Assembly (NCBI GenBank): GCA_035341665.1
Contig: DAOQVR010000002.1
Coordinates: 62,001-126,000, forward strand
Reading direction: 5' to 3'
Source of the DNA: DAOQVR01 sp035341665
Lineage (GTDB): Bacteria; Chloroflexota; Anaerolineae; JAAYZQ01
Length of the DNA: 64,000 nt
The notes under the pieces are model-generated. The model was given only the letters and a program-made list of their open reading frames with translations. It did not search any database and was not told the origin of the DNA. A program made the translations under genes and the position numbers. Each line of letters starts with the position of its first letter. Positions within the stretch are counted from its first letter, which is position 1. Positions 25,175 through 33,222 of this stretch are shown here, piece by piece.

Positions 25175-25659
25175 TCCGCCCCTCCTACGTCGATCCGGTC
25201 GACGTCCTGCACCCACTCGTCGCGCACGTCCAGCCGCTCCAGGACAGACACGAGCTTGAGCGTTCCCCTGCCGGCGAGGTCGAACATGACCCAGTTGGCC
25301 GGATCGTCCACCTCTGCCCAGGTCAATTCGGCCGACTTGCCGCTGCTGCTGCTGGCGACGACGATGCGCGTCTTGGGCTTGAGCTTGCGCTCCGGGACCC
25401 GGAGCCGCAGCACATCGCGCAGCATCCAGCCCTGCTGGGTCTTGCCCTCCTCACCATCCACAAAGCTGACCTCTTCCAGCGATGCCAGGTCTTCGGGCAG
25501 GAAGCCACCCACGAGCTTGCCTTCGACGTAGATGGGAATGGCGCCGGGCGCCAGCTCGGTGGCCTTGGTGGAACGGCGCAGCGCGTCCACGCCCAGGACG
25601 GCGCCGGCCAGGAGGGCCAGGACACCGATGAGGATCGCGATCCGGACTCGTTGGGACAT
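25171..25659 (-). CDS. Membrane-anchored small protein resembling the molybdopterin-binding (sulfite oxidase) fold
   Basis: A 162-residue protein: one N-terminal anchor (VRIAILIGVLALLAGAVLGV) and one extracytoplasmic domain. The pattern PIYVEGKLVGGFLPEDLASL, GWMLRDVLRLRVP, TRIVVASSSSGKSAELTWAEV, LDVRDEWVQDVDRIDV follows the strand order of sulfite-oxidase-type domains (binding-loop, DVL/LL helix, ...V..I.V end) but lacks the molybdenum-ligand cysteine. Start 25659 was chosen because GGAGG lies 5 nt before it and it overlaps the EcfT stop (TGATG). It sits between EcfT and the S component, so it may hand substrate to the transporter. Fold assignment is by eye. Confidence 0.6.
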   Translation of the reverse strand: MSQRVRIAILIGVLALLAGAVLGVDALRRSTKATELAPGAIPIYVEGKLVGGFLPEDLASLEEVSFVDGEEGKTQQGWMLRDVLRLRVPERKLKPKTRIVVASSSSGKSAELTWAEVDDPANWVMFDLAGRGTLKLVSVLERLDVRDEWVQDVDRIDVGGAE

Positions 25660-26390
25660 CATGACCTCCACAGGATGAGGATGGCAGCCGTGGCGACCGT
25701 AGCAGCGAGCAGCAGCCAATCGAGGCGGCCGAGGGCAAGCTGCCGGAAGGGTCGCCGGTGGGGTGAATCAAAGCCGCGGGCATAGGCCGCCTCGGTCATG
25801 GCCCACGCCCGCTTGGTCGCCAGCACGACGGCCGGCACGGTCAGCGAGATCAAGTCGCGCACGCGCGCGGACAGCTCGCGCCACCTCTTGGGCTGCGACC
25901 AGGCGCCCCGCGCATGCTGCGCCTCCCGTATGGTCCGCCACTCGTCGTCCAGCAGCCCGATACTCTGAAAGGCCAGGCTGACAGAGAAGGCGTAGCGGTG
26001 CGGCACGCGCATCCACTCCAGCGCCAGGCGCATCTCGGCCGGTGTGGTCGTGGCGAAGAAGAGCGCAAAGACCCCAGAGAGGAGGATCAGCCGCAGGGTA
26101 ATGACGACGGCCAGGTCGAGGCTGACGAGCAGCCAGTCGCCGACGAAGAGAAAGAGCAGCACCCACTTCAGGCGCCAGACCTGCTGCGCCGCGACGGGCA
26201 GCAGGCGCGCCCACAGGAGCAGAACGGCGTAGAGGCCGAGGAACGCCGCCAGCTTTTCCAGGGGCAGCATGACCGCGAGCGAGGCGCACAGGCTCAGGGC
26301 GAGCTTGGTGCGCGGGTCCACACCGCGGAGCGGCGAGCGCTCCACAAGAATCAAGCCGCGCGCCCTGCCCGCGGTGCCAAGCCGGATCAT
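25659..26390 (-). CDS. ecfT: EcfT transmembrane subunit (module 2)
   Basis: A 243-residue membrane protein. VDPRTKLALSLCASLAVML is the usual N-terminal signature. Two Ala-Arg-Gly motifs (AQHARGAWSQPKRW, AYARGFDSPHRRP) in the C-terminal half mark the coupling helices that bind the two ATPase subunits. Its start overlaps the end of the double-ATPase gene (ATGA) and its stop overlaps the next start (TGATG), so the module is translated as a unit. Longer starts upstream fall inside the ATPase gene and are rejected. Confidence 0.88.
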   Translation of the reverse strand: MIRLGTAGRARGLILVERSPLRGVDPRTKLALSLCASLAVMLPLEKLAAFLGLYAVLLLWARLLPVAAQQVWRLKWVLLFLFVGDWLLVSLDLAVVITLRLILLSGVFALFFATTTPAEMRLALEWMRVPHRYAFSVSLAFQSIGLLDDEWRTIREAQHARGAWSQPKRWRELSARVRDLISLTVPAVVLATKRAWAMTEAAYARGFDSPHRRPFRQLALGRLDWLLLAATVATAAILILWRS

Positions 26391-27832
26391 GGGGCCGCCT
26401 CCGACGCAGGAGGGGACAGGTGGTGGAGCACCCACGCCGGCACCACGAGCCCCAGCCTTGCCCACGCCGCCTCGTCGCGCAGGACCATGGCCGGCGGGCC
26501 ATCGGCCACAAACCCCTCCGCCGCGAGCAGCAGCAGGCGGTCGGCCTGCGCGGCGAGCGTCAGGTCGTGGGTGGTCAGGATGACGAGCTGCCCGGCATCG
26601 GCCAGGTTGCGGGCGAGGCGGAGCAGCATCGCCTTGTGGACGGCATCCTGCCCCAGCGACGGCTCGTCCAGCAGGACGCCGTCGCGCGGCCCGCGCATGA
26701 GGACGGTCGCCAGCGCCACGCGCTTCTTCTCGCCCTCGCTCAGGAGGAGCGGCGGCGTCTCCTCGTAACGGGCCAGGCCCAGCACCGACAGCAGCCAGGC
26801 GTAGCGCTCCACGTCGGGCTCACTCACGCGGAAGAGGATTTCGTCGCGCACGGAGGCGTTAAAGAGCTGCAAATCTGCGTTCTGGAAGACCAGGCCGAAA
26901 TCGGGCCGGGCGCCACCAACCGTGACCGACCCCTCGTGCTTCTGGAGGCCTGCAAGCGCGCGCAGGAGTGTCGTCTTGCCGGCGCCGTTGCGTCCGACGA
27001 CCGCCACGACCTGCCCCGGCTCGAGCGAAAAGCCCAGGTCGCGCAGGACCGGCCTGCCCCCGAGCGTCACCGCCAGGTGCTCCACCTCCAACCGTGCGCC
27101 CGCGGCGCCGCTGGGACCGGTCTCCGGGCCGTTCCACCATCGCCCATTGTCCCCCGTCGATGGCCCAAAATCCGCCCCCCGCAGCCGCAGCGTGCGCAGG
27201 CCCGGAATGGCCTGCAGGTACTCCTCGCGATGCTCGCAGACGACGGCCGCCTGACCGGCCATCGCAAGCTCCGCCAGGTGATCGACCAGCTCGACGGAGG
27301 CAGTGGAGTCCAGCATGGAGAGGGGTTCGTCCAGCACCAGGACCGGCGGCTCCCGGGCAAGGATGGACGCCAGCGCAAGCTTTTGCTGCTCGCCGCCCGA
27401 CAGGGTCTGGGGCGAGCGGCTGCGCATCGTCTCCAGGCCGAAGCGGGCCAGCGTATCTTCCAGGCGGCGGGCAATCACGTCGCGCGGCAATCCCAGGTTT
27501 TCCAGCCCGAAGAGGATCTCCTCTTCCACCGAGTGAGCCAGCATCTGGGCAGAAGGGTTCTGGAAGACGAGCCCTGCGCGCTCAGCCAGCTGCCATAGGG
27601 GCGCCTCCGCCGTGCGCAGGCCGTCCAGCCAGACCTCGCCCTCCAGCGCGCCGTGGTAGAGATGGGGAATCAGGCCCGTCAGGCAGCGCGCAAGGGTTGA
27701 CTTGCCGCAGCCCGAGGGGCCGGAGATGAGCCACCGCTCGCTGGGCCCAATCTCAAGCGACAGCGGCGCCATGCCATGGTCGCTCTGCGGGTAGCGGTAG
27801 GCGGCCTGGCTTGCGCGGACGAGGGGCTCCAC
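26387..27832 (-). CDS. Fused EcfA-EcfA' double ATPase of ECF transporter (module 2)
   Basis: A 481-residue protein holding two ABC ATPase domains in tandem. Domain 1 (about 5-225): Walker A GPSGCGKST, signature LSGGEQQK, Walker B VLVLDEP. Domain 2 (about 245-470): Walker A GRNGAGKTT, signature LSEGEKKR, Walker B GVLLDEP. The fusion replaces separate EcfA1 and EcfA2. It powers the EcfT and S component that follow. A second fusion of the same type lies at 33212 and belongs to the other module. Confidence 0.92.
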   Translation of the reverse strand: MEPLVRASQAAYRYPQSDHGMAPLSLEIGPSERWLISGPSGCGKSTLARCLTGLIPHLYHGALEGEVWLDGLRTAEAPLWQLAERAGLVFQNPSAQMLAHSVEEEILFGLENLGLPRDVIARRLEDTLARFGLETMRSRSPQTLSGGEQQKLALASILAREPPVLVLDEPLSMLDSTASVELVDHLAELAMAGQAAVVCEHREEYLQAIPGLRTLRLRGADFGPSTGDNGRWWNGPETGPSGAAGARLEVEHLAVTLGGRPVLRDLGFSLEPGQVVAVVGRNGAGKTTLLRALAGLQKHEGSVTVGGARPDFGLVFQNADLQLFNASVRDEILFRVSEPDVERYAWLLSVLGLARYEETPPLLLSEGEKKRVALATVLMRGPRDGVLLDEPSLGQDAVHKAMLLRLARNLADAGQLVILTTHDLTLAAQADRLLLLAAEGFVADGPPAMVLRDEAAWARLGLVVPAWVLHHLSPPASEAAP

Positions 27833-27841
27833 GGCAAAGGG

Positions 27842-28528
27842 TCAGTCGAGCTTCAGCGGGAGCCAGTGGTCTCCCGCCCACTCGACGACGGCGACAGGGC
27901 GGCCGCCCCGCCGGGCGGGACGCAGCCTGTCGGTGCTGACCATGCCCTCCGCCACCGGGCGGCCGTCCGGCGTCTGAACGGCAGCAATGCCCGCCGCCAG
28001 GAGGGCTTCTACCGGCTGCAGTCCGCAGAGCTCCCGCATGCGCCCGGTCCAGACGTAGCGCCCTGCCTCGCCGGTCGCAGAGAGGCCCACGGAAGCAAGG
28101 GCGCCGATGACGCCGTCCTGCGTGCCGCCCAGGCCCTCCAGCCATATCCCATGCTCGCGGGCCAGCACGCGGGCCTCCGCCTGCGAGACCAGCTCGCGCT
28201 GCGCGCGTCGGCCAAAGTCGGACACGGCATCGGGGACACCGGCCGCGACGCACAAGCCCGGGTCGCTGCCCACCACAAAATCGGCCAGCATCATCGCCCG
28301 CACCCGGTCCGCCAGGCGCGCGGGATCGCCATGGCCGTCGGCCTCCACCAGCAAGGTGGCGCTGCTGTTGTTCTTGGTGCAGGGCACCCGCGGGTCCACC
28401 AGCAGCTGGTGGCGCACCACGCCCAACACCCGGTAGTCTGCCGCCAGCGCCGCCGCGATCGCGCGCGCCAGGTGGCCGGTGCCGCGCGTCTCGAGAGTAT
28501 CGGTGTCGTCCAATCCGACAAAGAGCAT
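27842..28528 (-). CDS. TiaS-N-domain-like protein (GLDDTDT motif)
   Basis: A 228-residue protein opening FVGLDDTDTLETRGTGHLAR, the motif that starts the kinase-like N-terminal region of TiaS (tRNA-Ile agmatidine synthase) and shorter relatives in archaea and bacteria. The tRNA-binding and zinc-ribbon parts of TiaS are absent, so it is not a TiaS. PCTKNNSSATLLVEADG and GGTQDGVIGALASVGL may form a nucleotide site. It lies between the metal-storage gene and the double ATPase, 22 and 9 nt away, so it belongs to the Mo/W unit. An ATP-dependent role in metal or cofactor handling is only a guess. Confidence 0.6.
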   Translation of the reverse strand: MLFVGLDDTDTLETRGTGHLARAIAAALAADYRVLGVVRHQLLVDPRVPCTKNNSSATLLVEADGHGDPARLADRVRAMMLADFVVGSDPGLCVAAGVPDAVSDFGRRAQRELVSQAEARVLAREHGIWLEGLGGTQDGVIGALASVGLSATGEAGRYVWTGRMRELCGLQPVEALLAAGIAAVQTPDGRPVAEGMVSTDRLRPARRGGRPVAVVEWAGDHWLPLKLD

Positions 28529-28550
28529 CTCTTGGCAAGCTCCCCCTGGG

Positions 28551-29381
28551 CTACGACGCCCGGTAGATGCGCGTCCCCGGGTTCTCTCCGTCCAGCGCCC
28601 GCGTCAGGCTGCCCGGCACGCGCCCGTTGACCAGGAGCACCTCGCGCACCGTCTGCGAGCGCGACAGCGCCCGGAGCATGGCCCGCTCGACCGCCAGGTC
28701 CTCCAGGTCGAGCGCCAGCAGCTCCTCGACCTCGATCTCGGGGATGAAATCGGCCTTTGGGTTCTTCTTCGGATCGGCGGTATAGAGGCCACGCTCGTCC
28801 TTGACCAGGATGCAGCGGCGTGCGCCGACCACTTCGGCCGTGAGGAAAGCGCCGCTGTCGGTCCGGTGCGGCGGGATGCGCCCCTGCGCGGGTGGCTCTT
28901 CCCACAGGCCGTAGGGCGGCATGGCATGCATGACCGGGATCGCGCCCAGCGCCAGGTAGGATGGCAGCTTGACGACGTCGTCGTGCCCAACCTTGATGCC
29001 GCCATGGGGCGCAAGAAGCAGCGAGATCATGAGGGCGTTCTGCTCGCTGATGCTCGCCCCCAGCTTGGCAAGGATGCCGGTGGGCATGTCCAGGTCCAGC
29101 GCGATGGCGTAGGCGTGGCGGCTGCGGGTTCCCCCGCCGGTCATGACCAGCAGCGGGTGGTGCGCCCGTGCCGCCGCTATCTCCTCCACCAGCGGCAGGA
29201 CGACCGCCCGGCCGCGATCGATGATGCTCTGCCCGCCCAGCTTGATGACGTTCAGCTCCGGCAGCGCACGGAAGACGGTCTCCGTCTCGGTGCTGCGCAG
29301 CAGCCCTTTGTCCATCAGCGACTCGGCCATCAGCGGTGTCTCGATGTGCAGCCGGCCGCTCTCATCCTTCTTTAGGCCCAT
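28551..29381 (-). CDS. Molybdenum/tungsten storage protein (MosA/MosB-like, amino-acid-kinase fold)
   Basis: A 276-residue protein of the amino-acid-kinase/UMP-kinase fold that matches the MoSto subunits of Azotobacter: NVIKLGGQSIIDRG, LLVMTGGGTRSRHAYAIALDL, IPPHRTDSGAFLTAEVVGA, DERGLYTADPKKNP and VLLVNGRVPGSLTRALDGENPGT at the end. MoSto packs polyoxomolybdate or tungstate clusters in an ATP-dependent cage. Only one subunit gene is present, so the cage would be homomeric or use a distant partner. The ATG at 29381 follows GGGAGGGA. It has its own promoter and starts the second transcription unit of the Mo/W locus. Confidence 0.85.
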   Translation of the reverse strand: MGLKKDESGRLHIETPLMAESLMDKGLLRSTETETVFRALPELNVIKLGGQSIIDRGRAVVLPLVEEIAAARAHHPLLVMTGGGTRSRHAYAIALDLDMPTGILAKLGASISEQNALMISLLLAPHGGIKVGHDDVVKLPSYLALGAIPVMHAMPPYGLWEEPPAQGRIPPHRTDSGAFLTAEVVGARRCILVKDERGLYTADPKKNPKADFIPEIEVEELLALDLEDLAVERAMLRALSRSQTVREVLLVNGRVPGSLTRALDGENPGTRIYRAS

Positions 29382-29414
29382 GGTGTCCCTCCCTCGCTTC
29401 CGTCGTGTGGGCCG

Positions 29415-29443
29415 AGTATAGTGGGCAATGGATGGGGCGTCAA
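29415..29443 (-). promoter_or_regulatory. Promoter of the storage protein-ECF module 2 operon
   Basis: On the minus strand TTGACG (29438-29443) and TATACT (29415-29420) are 17 nt apart. The leader is about 25 nt, too short for a riboswitch. Confidence 0.8.
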
Positions 29444-29444
29444 G

Positions 29445-29474
29445 GCCTGGCGGGCGCCGGAGCACCCGCCAGGC
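29445..29474 (-). terminator. Hairpin after the double-domain lipoprotein gene
   Basis: A 10-bp perfect stem GCCTGGCGGG/CCCGCCAGGC with a 10-nt loop, directly after the stop at 29489 and before the next promoter. It lacks a U-run, so it may be a weak terminator or an mRNA 3'-end stabiliser. Confidence 0.5.
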
Positions 29475-29488
29475 GGGGCTGGGGGGCC

Positions 29489-30334
29489 CTACTTGACCTG
29501 GATCTCTACCACGCCCTTGACTTGCACGTTGCTGGCCAAGCCCGGCGCGACGATGGAAAAGCCTCCCTGGTTCCGGAAGGAGACGATGCAGTTGGCACAC
29601 GCCTCGATCTCCGCCAGGGGCGCTTCGGCGCTGTAGCCGTCGTCCGCCACGAACGCGACCGTGGCTGCCCCATCCTTGGGGTCGGCCTTGGACAACAGGT
29701 CGCTGATCCGCACGCCCGTGTACGTGGCCGTCTCCCCATCCTTGTTGGTGTACTCGACGTCGATGGTGTCCATCGAGCGGATCTTTTCCTCGGTCCAACC
29801 CACTTCCGTCTGGACGTTGCCCGTGATCTTGAAATCGGCGTCGTCGGGCACGCCGGCGGCTTCGGCATTGACCTGGAGCTCCATCACCTGGTACACCCAG
29901 CGGTTGGCGGGCGTGTGGGGGCAAACCAGGCGGAGCGGGCCATGGTCCACGTCGACCTCGGCGATCCACTTGCCGTTTTCCTTCAGCGCGACGATCGCAT
30001 CCTGCAGCTCGTCCTTGCTGATCTCGATGGCATACCCATCGCTGGCGACCGCAGTGATGCTCACGTACTCAGCTGCCCCCGCCTTTGCCAGCAGCTCTGC
30101 CAGGGCCACACCGCTCCAGTCGCCGGTGGTGTCCTCGCCGAGCGACTTTTCCATCAGTATGCCGCTCAGCTCCGACTGGGGCAGGTCAGCCAGGTCGGCA
30201 AAGCTCAGGCTCAGCGGCGTGTCTACCGCACCGCTGACGCCAAGCGTCCACTCGACCTTGGGCGCTGCCCCGCCACACCCGGCCACCAACACCGCCAACA
30301 ACGACAGCACGACGATCAACTTCTTCCCAGTCAT
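29489..30334 (-). CDS. Lipoprotein with two molybdopterin-binding-fold-like domains
   Basis: A 281-residue lipoprotein (lipobox LVAGC). Domain 1 (about 27-155): LGVSGAVDTPLSLSFADLADLP, WSGVALAELLAKAGA, SDGYAIEISKDEL, HGPLRLVCPHTP, VMELQV, a close fit to the sulfite-oxidase-type molybdopterin domain. Domain 2 (about 165-281): FKITGNVQTEVGWTEEKIRSM, YTGVRISDLLSKA, DDGYSAEAPLAEIEACANCI, VKGVVEIQVK. The CxxC in domain 2 recurs in the TupA fusion at 36169. The usual molybdenum-ligand cysteine in the first third of the fold is missing. The start (30334) follows GGAGGAAAG. It lies at the end of the tup-ECF unit and probably works outside the membrane. Confidence 0.7.
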   Translation of the reverse strand: MTGKKLIVVLSLLAVLVAGCGGAAPKVEWTLGVSGAVDTPLSLSFADLADLPQSELSGILMEKSLGEDTTGDWSGVALAELLAKAGAAEYVSITAVASDGYAIEISKDELQDAIVALKENGKWIAEVDVDHGPLRLVCPHTPANRWVYQVMELQVNAEAAGVPDDADFKITGNVQTEVGWTEEKIRSMDTIDVEYTNKDGETATYTGVRISDLLSKADPKDGAATVAFVADDGYSAEAPLAEIEACANCIVSFRNQGGFSIVAPGLASNVQVKGVVEIQVK

Positions 30335-30353
30335 TCTTTCCTCCTTTTGCACT

Positions 30354-31490
30354 CTATGGCTTGTGTACCAACCAAATCGGGATGAACATATCCCGCACCA
30401 CCAAGTTGCCGTGATTGCCCAGCCTCTCCTCCTCCTCGACCTGGTGCATCCCGTGGTCGGCAAAGATCACGGTCAGCGTATCCTCCGGCAGCGCCTCGAG
30501 CAGACGGCCCACCATCGCGTCGACCTCCTGTATCTTGGCCTCCTCCTCCGGGCTCTGGATGCCGTGCGTGTGCCCGGCATCGTCGATGCCGTGAAAGTGG
30601 ACGAAGAAGAGGTCCGGCATCCCATCCTCCAGCACCGAGAGGGCATTGGCGAACACATTGTCATCGGTGCCCCCATTGCCGTCGCGGTCGCCGGAGAGCT
30701 GGATCTCGGTCGCTCGCAAGTTAAAGGCGAGCGCCTCGCCTTCCACCGAGACGACTTCCAGGCCGGCCGCATCCGCCACGTCAAAGAGCGTCTCTGACTC
30801 AGTGCTGCGTGTGCTGCGGCCGTCCACGCCGTTGACGCGCGACGATGCACCCGTCAGCAGGGCGGCCGTGCCCACACGGGTGCTGGGCGGATACTCAGTC
30901 AGCCCGAGCAGGGGTTCCGGCAGCGCCGCCAGGCTCGGGATCAGGCCAGCGTCCAGCGCCTCGGTATAGCGCAGGTATCCAAAGCCGTCGAGGAACAGCA
31001 GCAGTACGCGGCGCGCACCCGGCGCATCCAGGGCGCGGCCCGTCGCCTGTGCCGGGGCCGGCAGCCCCAGCACCGCCGCAGCGGTCGGCGCGATGTCGGT
31101 GATGCTGGCCTCCACTCGGCTTAGCATCTCGGGCGGCCGCGCCTCCACCCGGGCGACCGGGAAGCGCGCCCCGCCGGCCTCCACCTTCCCGCCCTCCTGC
31201 CACCAGGCGTCCCCGGCGGCCTCCGCCCAATCGAGCTCATGGACGGCACCTTTCGGCTCGGTCAAGACCAGTCGCTCCACGGCCGAGTGCCCCGCCGTCC
31301 AGAGCACCCGCTCCACGGGGATGCCGCGCTCTTCGCCAAACTCCGCCAGCCCCTCCAGGGCATCCGCGCCCACGGCCACAGGGCTGCCGTCCGGGGCAAG
31401 CACAGTCGCCTGCCAGCTGCGCCCACAGCCCGCCAGGCAGAAGAGCAGGACAAGGACCAACACGCTCATCCTTCGCACACGGTTGGCCAT
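30354..31490 (-). CDS. Lipid-anchored alkaline-phosphatase-superfamily phosphodiesterase
   Basis: A 378-residue lipoprotein (lipobox CLAGC type). From about residue 155 it has the type I phosphodiesterase/nucleotide pyrophosphatase signature: VLLLFLDGFGYLRY (metal Asp), PPSTRVGTAALLTGAS (nucleophile Thr/Ser), VHFHGIDDAGHTHG, IFADHGMHQ and LGNHGN (metal ligands). Residues 20-130 are a separate N-terminal domain that I do not recognise. The ATG at 31490 follows GGAGGA and lies 3 nt after the upstream stop. In a Mo/W-pterin locus it might hydrolyse a nucleotide-linked or phosphate-ester cofactor outside the cell; this is inference. Confidence 0.75.
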   Translation of the reverse strand: MANRVRRMSVLVLVLLFCLAGCGRSWQATVLAPDGSPVAVGADALEGLAEFGEERGIPVERVLWTAGHSAVERLVLTEPKGAVHELDWAEAAGDAWWQEGGKVEAGGARFPVARVEARPPEMLSRVEASITDIAPTAAAVLGLPAPAQATGRALDAPGARRVLLLFLDGFGYLRYTEALDAGLIPSLAALPEPLLGLTEYPPSTRVGTAALLTGASSRVNGVDGRSTRSTESETLFDVADAAGLEVVSVEGEALAFNLRATEIQLSGDRDGNGGTDDNVFANALSVLEDGMPDLFFVHFHGIDDAGHTHGIQSPEEEAKIQEVDAMVGRLLEALPEDTLTVIFADHGMHQVEEEERLGNHGNLVVRDMFIPIWLVHKP

Positions 31491-31493
31491 CGG

Positions 31494-32411
31494 CTAGTCC
31501 TCCGACACCAGCTCGACCACGCCGGCAATCCACTGCGCCCGGCTGCGGCTGGGGAGAACGAGGACGACCTGCTTGCCCATCTGTGCCAGGACGGACCCCT
31601 TGGCTTCGGCGGCGGTCAGCGTGTGCTCCCCGCCCGCGGCGTCGCGCACCAGCAGCGTGTCAAAGTCCGGATCGGCCACCAGGCTCTCGAGGCCCGGTCC
31701 CTCGACGCGCGAGGCCGTCTTGGCCTTGCGCACCTGGCCGTCGGTCTCGCTTCGCAGCATCACGTCGGTCTGCTCGATCGTCGCACTGGCCGTCGGTCCC
31801 AGCAGCAGCCGGCCGATCGAGGTGCGGTAGCCGTCCAGGGTCAGGGGCTTCTCGGGGCCGACGACGATGATCCGCCACACACCCTTCAGCCAGGTGGAAA
31901 CATGCAGGTTCTCCGCGGCAAAACGGACGCCGTCCACGTGGGGCAGCAGCAGCCCCTCCGTGGTCAGGTTAGCGCGGTCGACGGTGATCCAGCCCTCATC
32001 GCGCGAGGCGAGGGTGATCGTCTCGAAATCGGTCACGCCCTGCTCAGCCAGCAGGTCGAGCAGCGTCACGTGGGTGCCGGGCTGGTCGCGGTAGGGCAGG
32101 ATCTCGTTCACCGGGATGTATCCCGGCTCTGGCACATCCCCCTGCAGCAGGATCAGGTCGTCGAAGGGCACGTTCGCCATCTCTGCCGAGCCATGATCGT
32201 CGTGGCAGGTGGTACAGGTGTGGAACTTGTCCGGTTCGTGGCACTCGACACAGTCGTTCATCGTCTCGGCCTCTTCGGCCAGCAGCGCCCACGGAAAGTG
32301 GAACGCCGAGCGGGCCGGAGCGGCCACCTTCGCCCCCGTCGCCACCGCCACCGCCGCGCCGCCAAGGATCAGCGCAGCCAGGACCAACAGAATCCACCAG
32401 GTCTTCTTCAC
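31494..32411 (-). CDS. Membrane-anchored di-heme (CxxCH) protein with molybdopterin-fold-like domains
   Basis: A 305-residue protein. The GTG at 32411 follows GGAGG by 7 nt; it opens an uncleaved anchor or signal (TWWILLVLAALILGGAAVAVA). Two c-type heme motifs lie close together, CVECH and CTTCH (about residues 53-70). Two domains follow with the strand pattern of the sulfite-oxidase fold: first VPFDDLILL..., TLLDLLAEQGV, ASRDEGWITV, GVWRIIVVG; second PLTLDGYRTSIGRLLLG, VLVLPSRSRAQWIAGVVELV. Heme plus this fold suggests redox chemistry outside the membrane, as in YedYZ or sulfite dehydrogenases, but no molybdenum-ligand Cys is apparent. It sits between EcfT and the phosphodiesterase gene. Confidence 0.65.
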   Translation of the reverse strand: MKKTWWILLVLAALILGGAAVAVATGAKVAAPARSAFHFPWALLAEEAETMNDCVECHEPDKFHTCTTCHDDHGSAEMANVPFDDLILLQGDVPEPGYIPVNEILPYRDQPGTHVTLLDLLAEQGVTDFETITLASRDEGWITVDRANLTTEGLLLPHVDGVRFAAENLHVSTWLKGVWRIIVVGPEKPLTLDGYRTSIGRLLLGPTASATIEQTDVMLRSETDGQVRKAKTASRVEGPGLESLVADPDFDTLLVRDAAGGEHTLTAAEAKGSVLAQMGKQVVLVLPSRSRAQWIAGVVELVSED

Positions 32412-32430
32412 CAGTAAGCCTCCGGTTGTT

Positions 32431-33222
32431 TTACTTTGCCCCCAGCCAGGCCAGGCTGCCCGCCACCGCCAACACCAATACCCCCAGGGCGATAGCATCC
32501 AGCCGCGTTGCGCGTACCTCGCGCAGGAACGTGCGCGTCGGATGCTTGCCGAAGCAGCGGCCTTCCATCGACACCGCGAGCGAGTCCACCTTGCCCAGCG
32601 CCGAGACCAGCAGCGGCAGGACGAACTGCTGGGCCAGGGTCAGGAGCCGGCGCGGGCTCCGTACGTCGTAGCGCACCCCGCGCGCCCGCTGCGCGTCGTA
32701 GACAATCTGCCCTTCCTGCTCAAAGGTCGGCACGAGCCGCAGCGCGGTGATGAGGGCAAACCCATACCGGTAGGGCAGTCCGGCGCGCATCAGCGCGTAC
32801 GCCAGGTCGTTCGGCTCGGTAGTCAGCACAAAGAGGTAGCTCAGCAGGATCACGCTGAGGAAACGGCCGGCGATGTAGACACCCGCCTCCACCCCTGCGG
32901 CAGTGACGGTCAGGGGCCCGGCGGTGAGCCAGGCAGGCCCTTCCCGGGTGAACACCACCTGCAGCAGCCCCAGCAGAAGCGCCGTGCTCACAAACAGGCG
33001 CGCTCCGCGGAGGCGGCCCAGCCGCACGCCGGCGGCCGGGAACCCGGCCAGCAGCAGGACCACCGCCCCGGCCACCGCCCACGGGCTGCGCACCAGGAAG
33101 ACGAGCAGCGTGCCCACGACCAGCCATGCCGCCTTGGTGAGGGGGTGCAGGCGGTGGAGGAACGAGTCGCCGGGTTGGTAGGCAATGCGAAGCGCCTGTA
33201 GCCCGCTGTGTCTAGCCGGCAT
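32431..33222 (-). CDS. ecfT: EcfT transmembrane subunit (module 1)
   Basis: A 263-residue membrane protein: IAYQPGDSFLHRLHPLTKAAWLVVG at the start, five membrane helices, then AQRARGVRY and SMEGRCFGKHPTR as the two coupling motifs. The second is less canonical than Ala-Arg-Gly. The start at 33222 overlaps the end of the double-ATPase gene by 11 nt; longer forms lie wholly inside that gene. With the genes at 33212 and 34684 it makes a complete ECF transporter. Confidence 0.87.
   Translation of the reverse strand: MPARHSGLQALRIAYQPGDSFLHRLHPLTKAAWLVVGTLLVFLVRSPWAVAGAVVLLLAGFPAAGVRLGRLRGARLFVSTALLLGLLQVVFTREGPAWLTAGPLTVTAAGVEAGVYIAGRFLSVILLSYLFVLTTEPNDLAYALMRAGLPYRYGFALITALRLVPTFEQEGQIVYDAQRARGVRYDVRSPRRLLTLAQQFVLPLLVSALGKVDSLAVSMEGRCFGKHPTRTFLREVRATRLDAIALGVLVLAVAGSLAWLGAK

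Noticed and set aside
27842..28528. TiaS tRNA-modifying enzyme
   Set aside because: It is about half the length of TiaS and lacks the OB-fold and zinc ribbon needed for tRNA binding.
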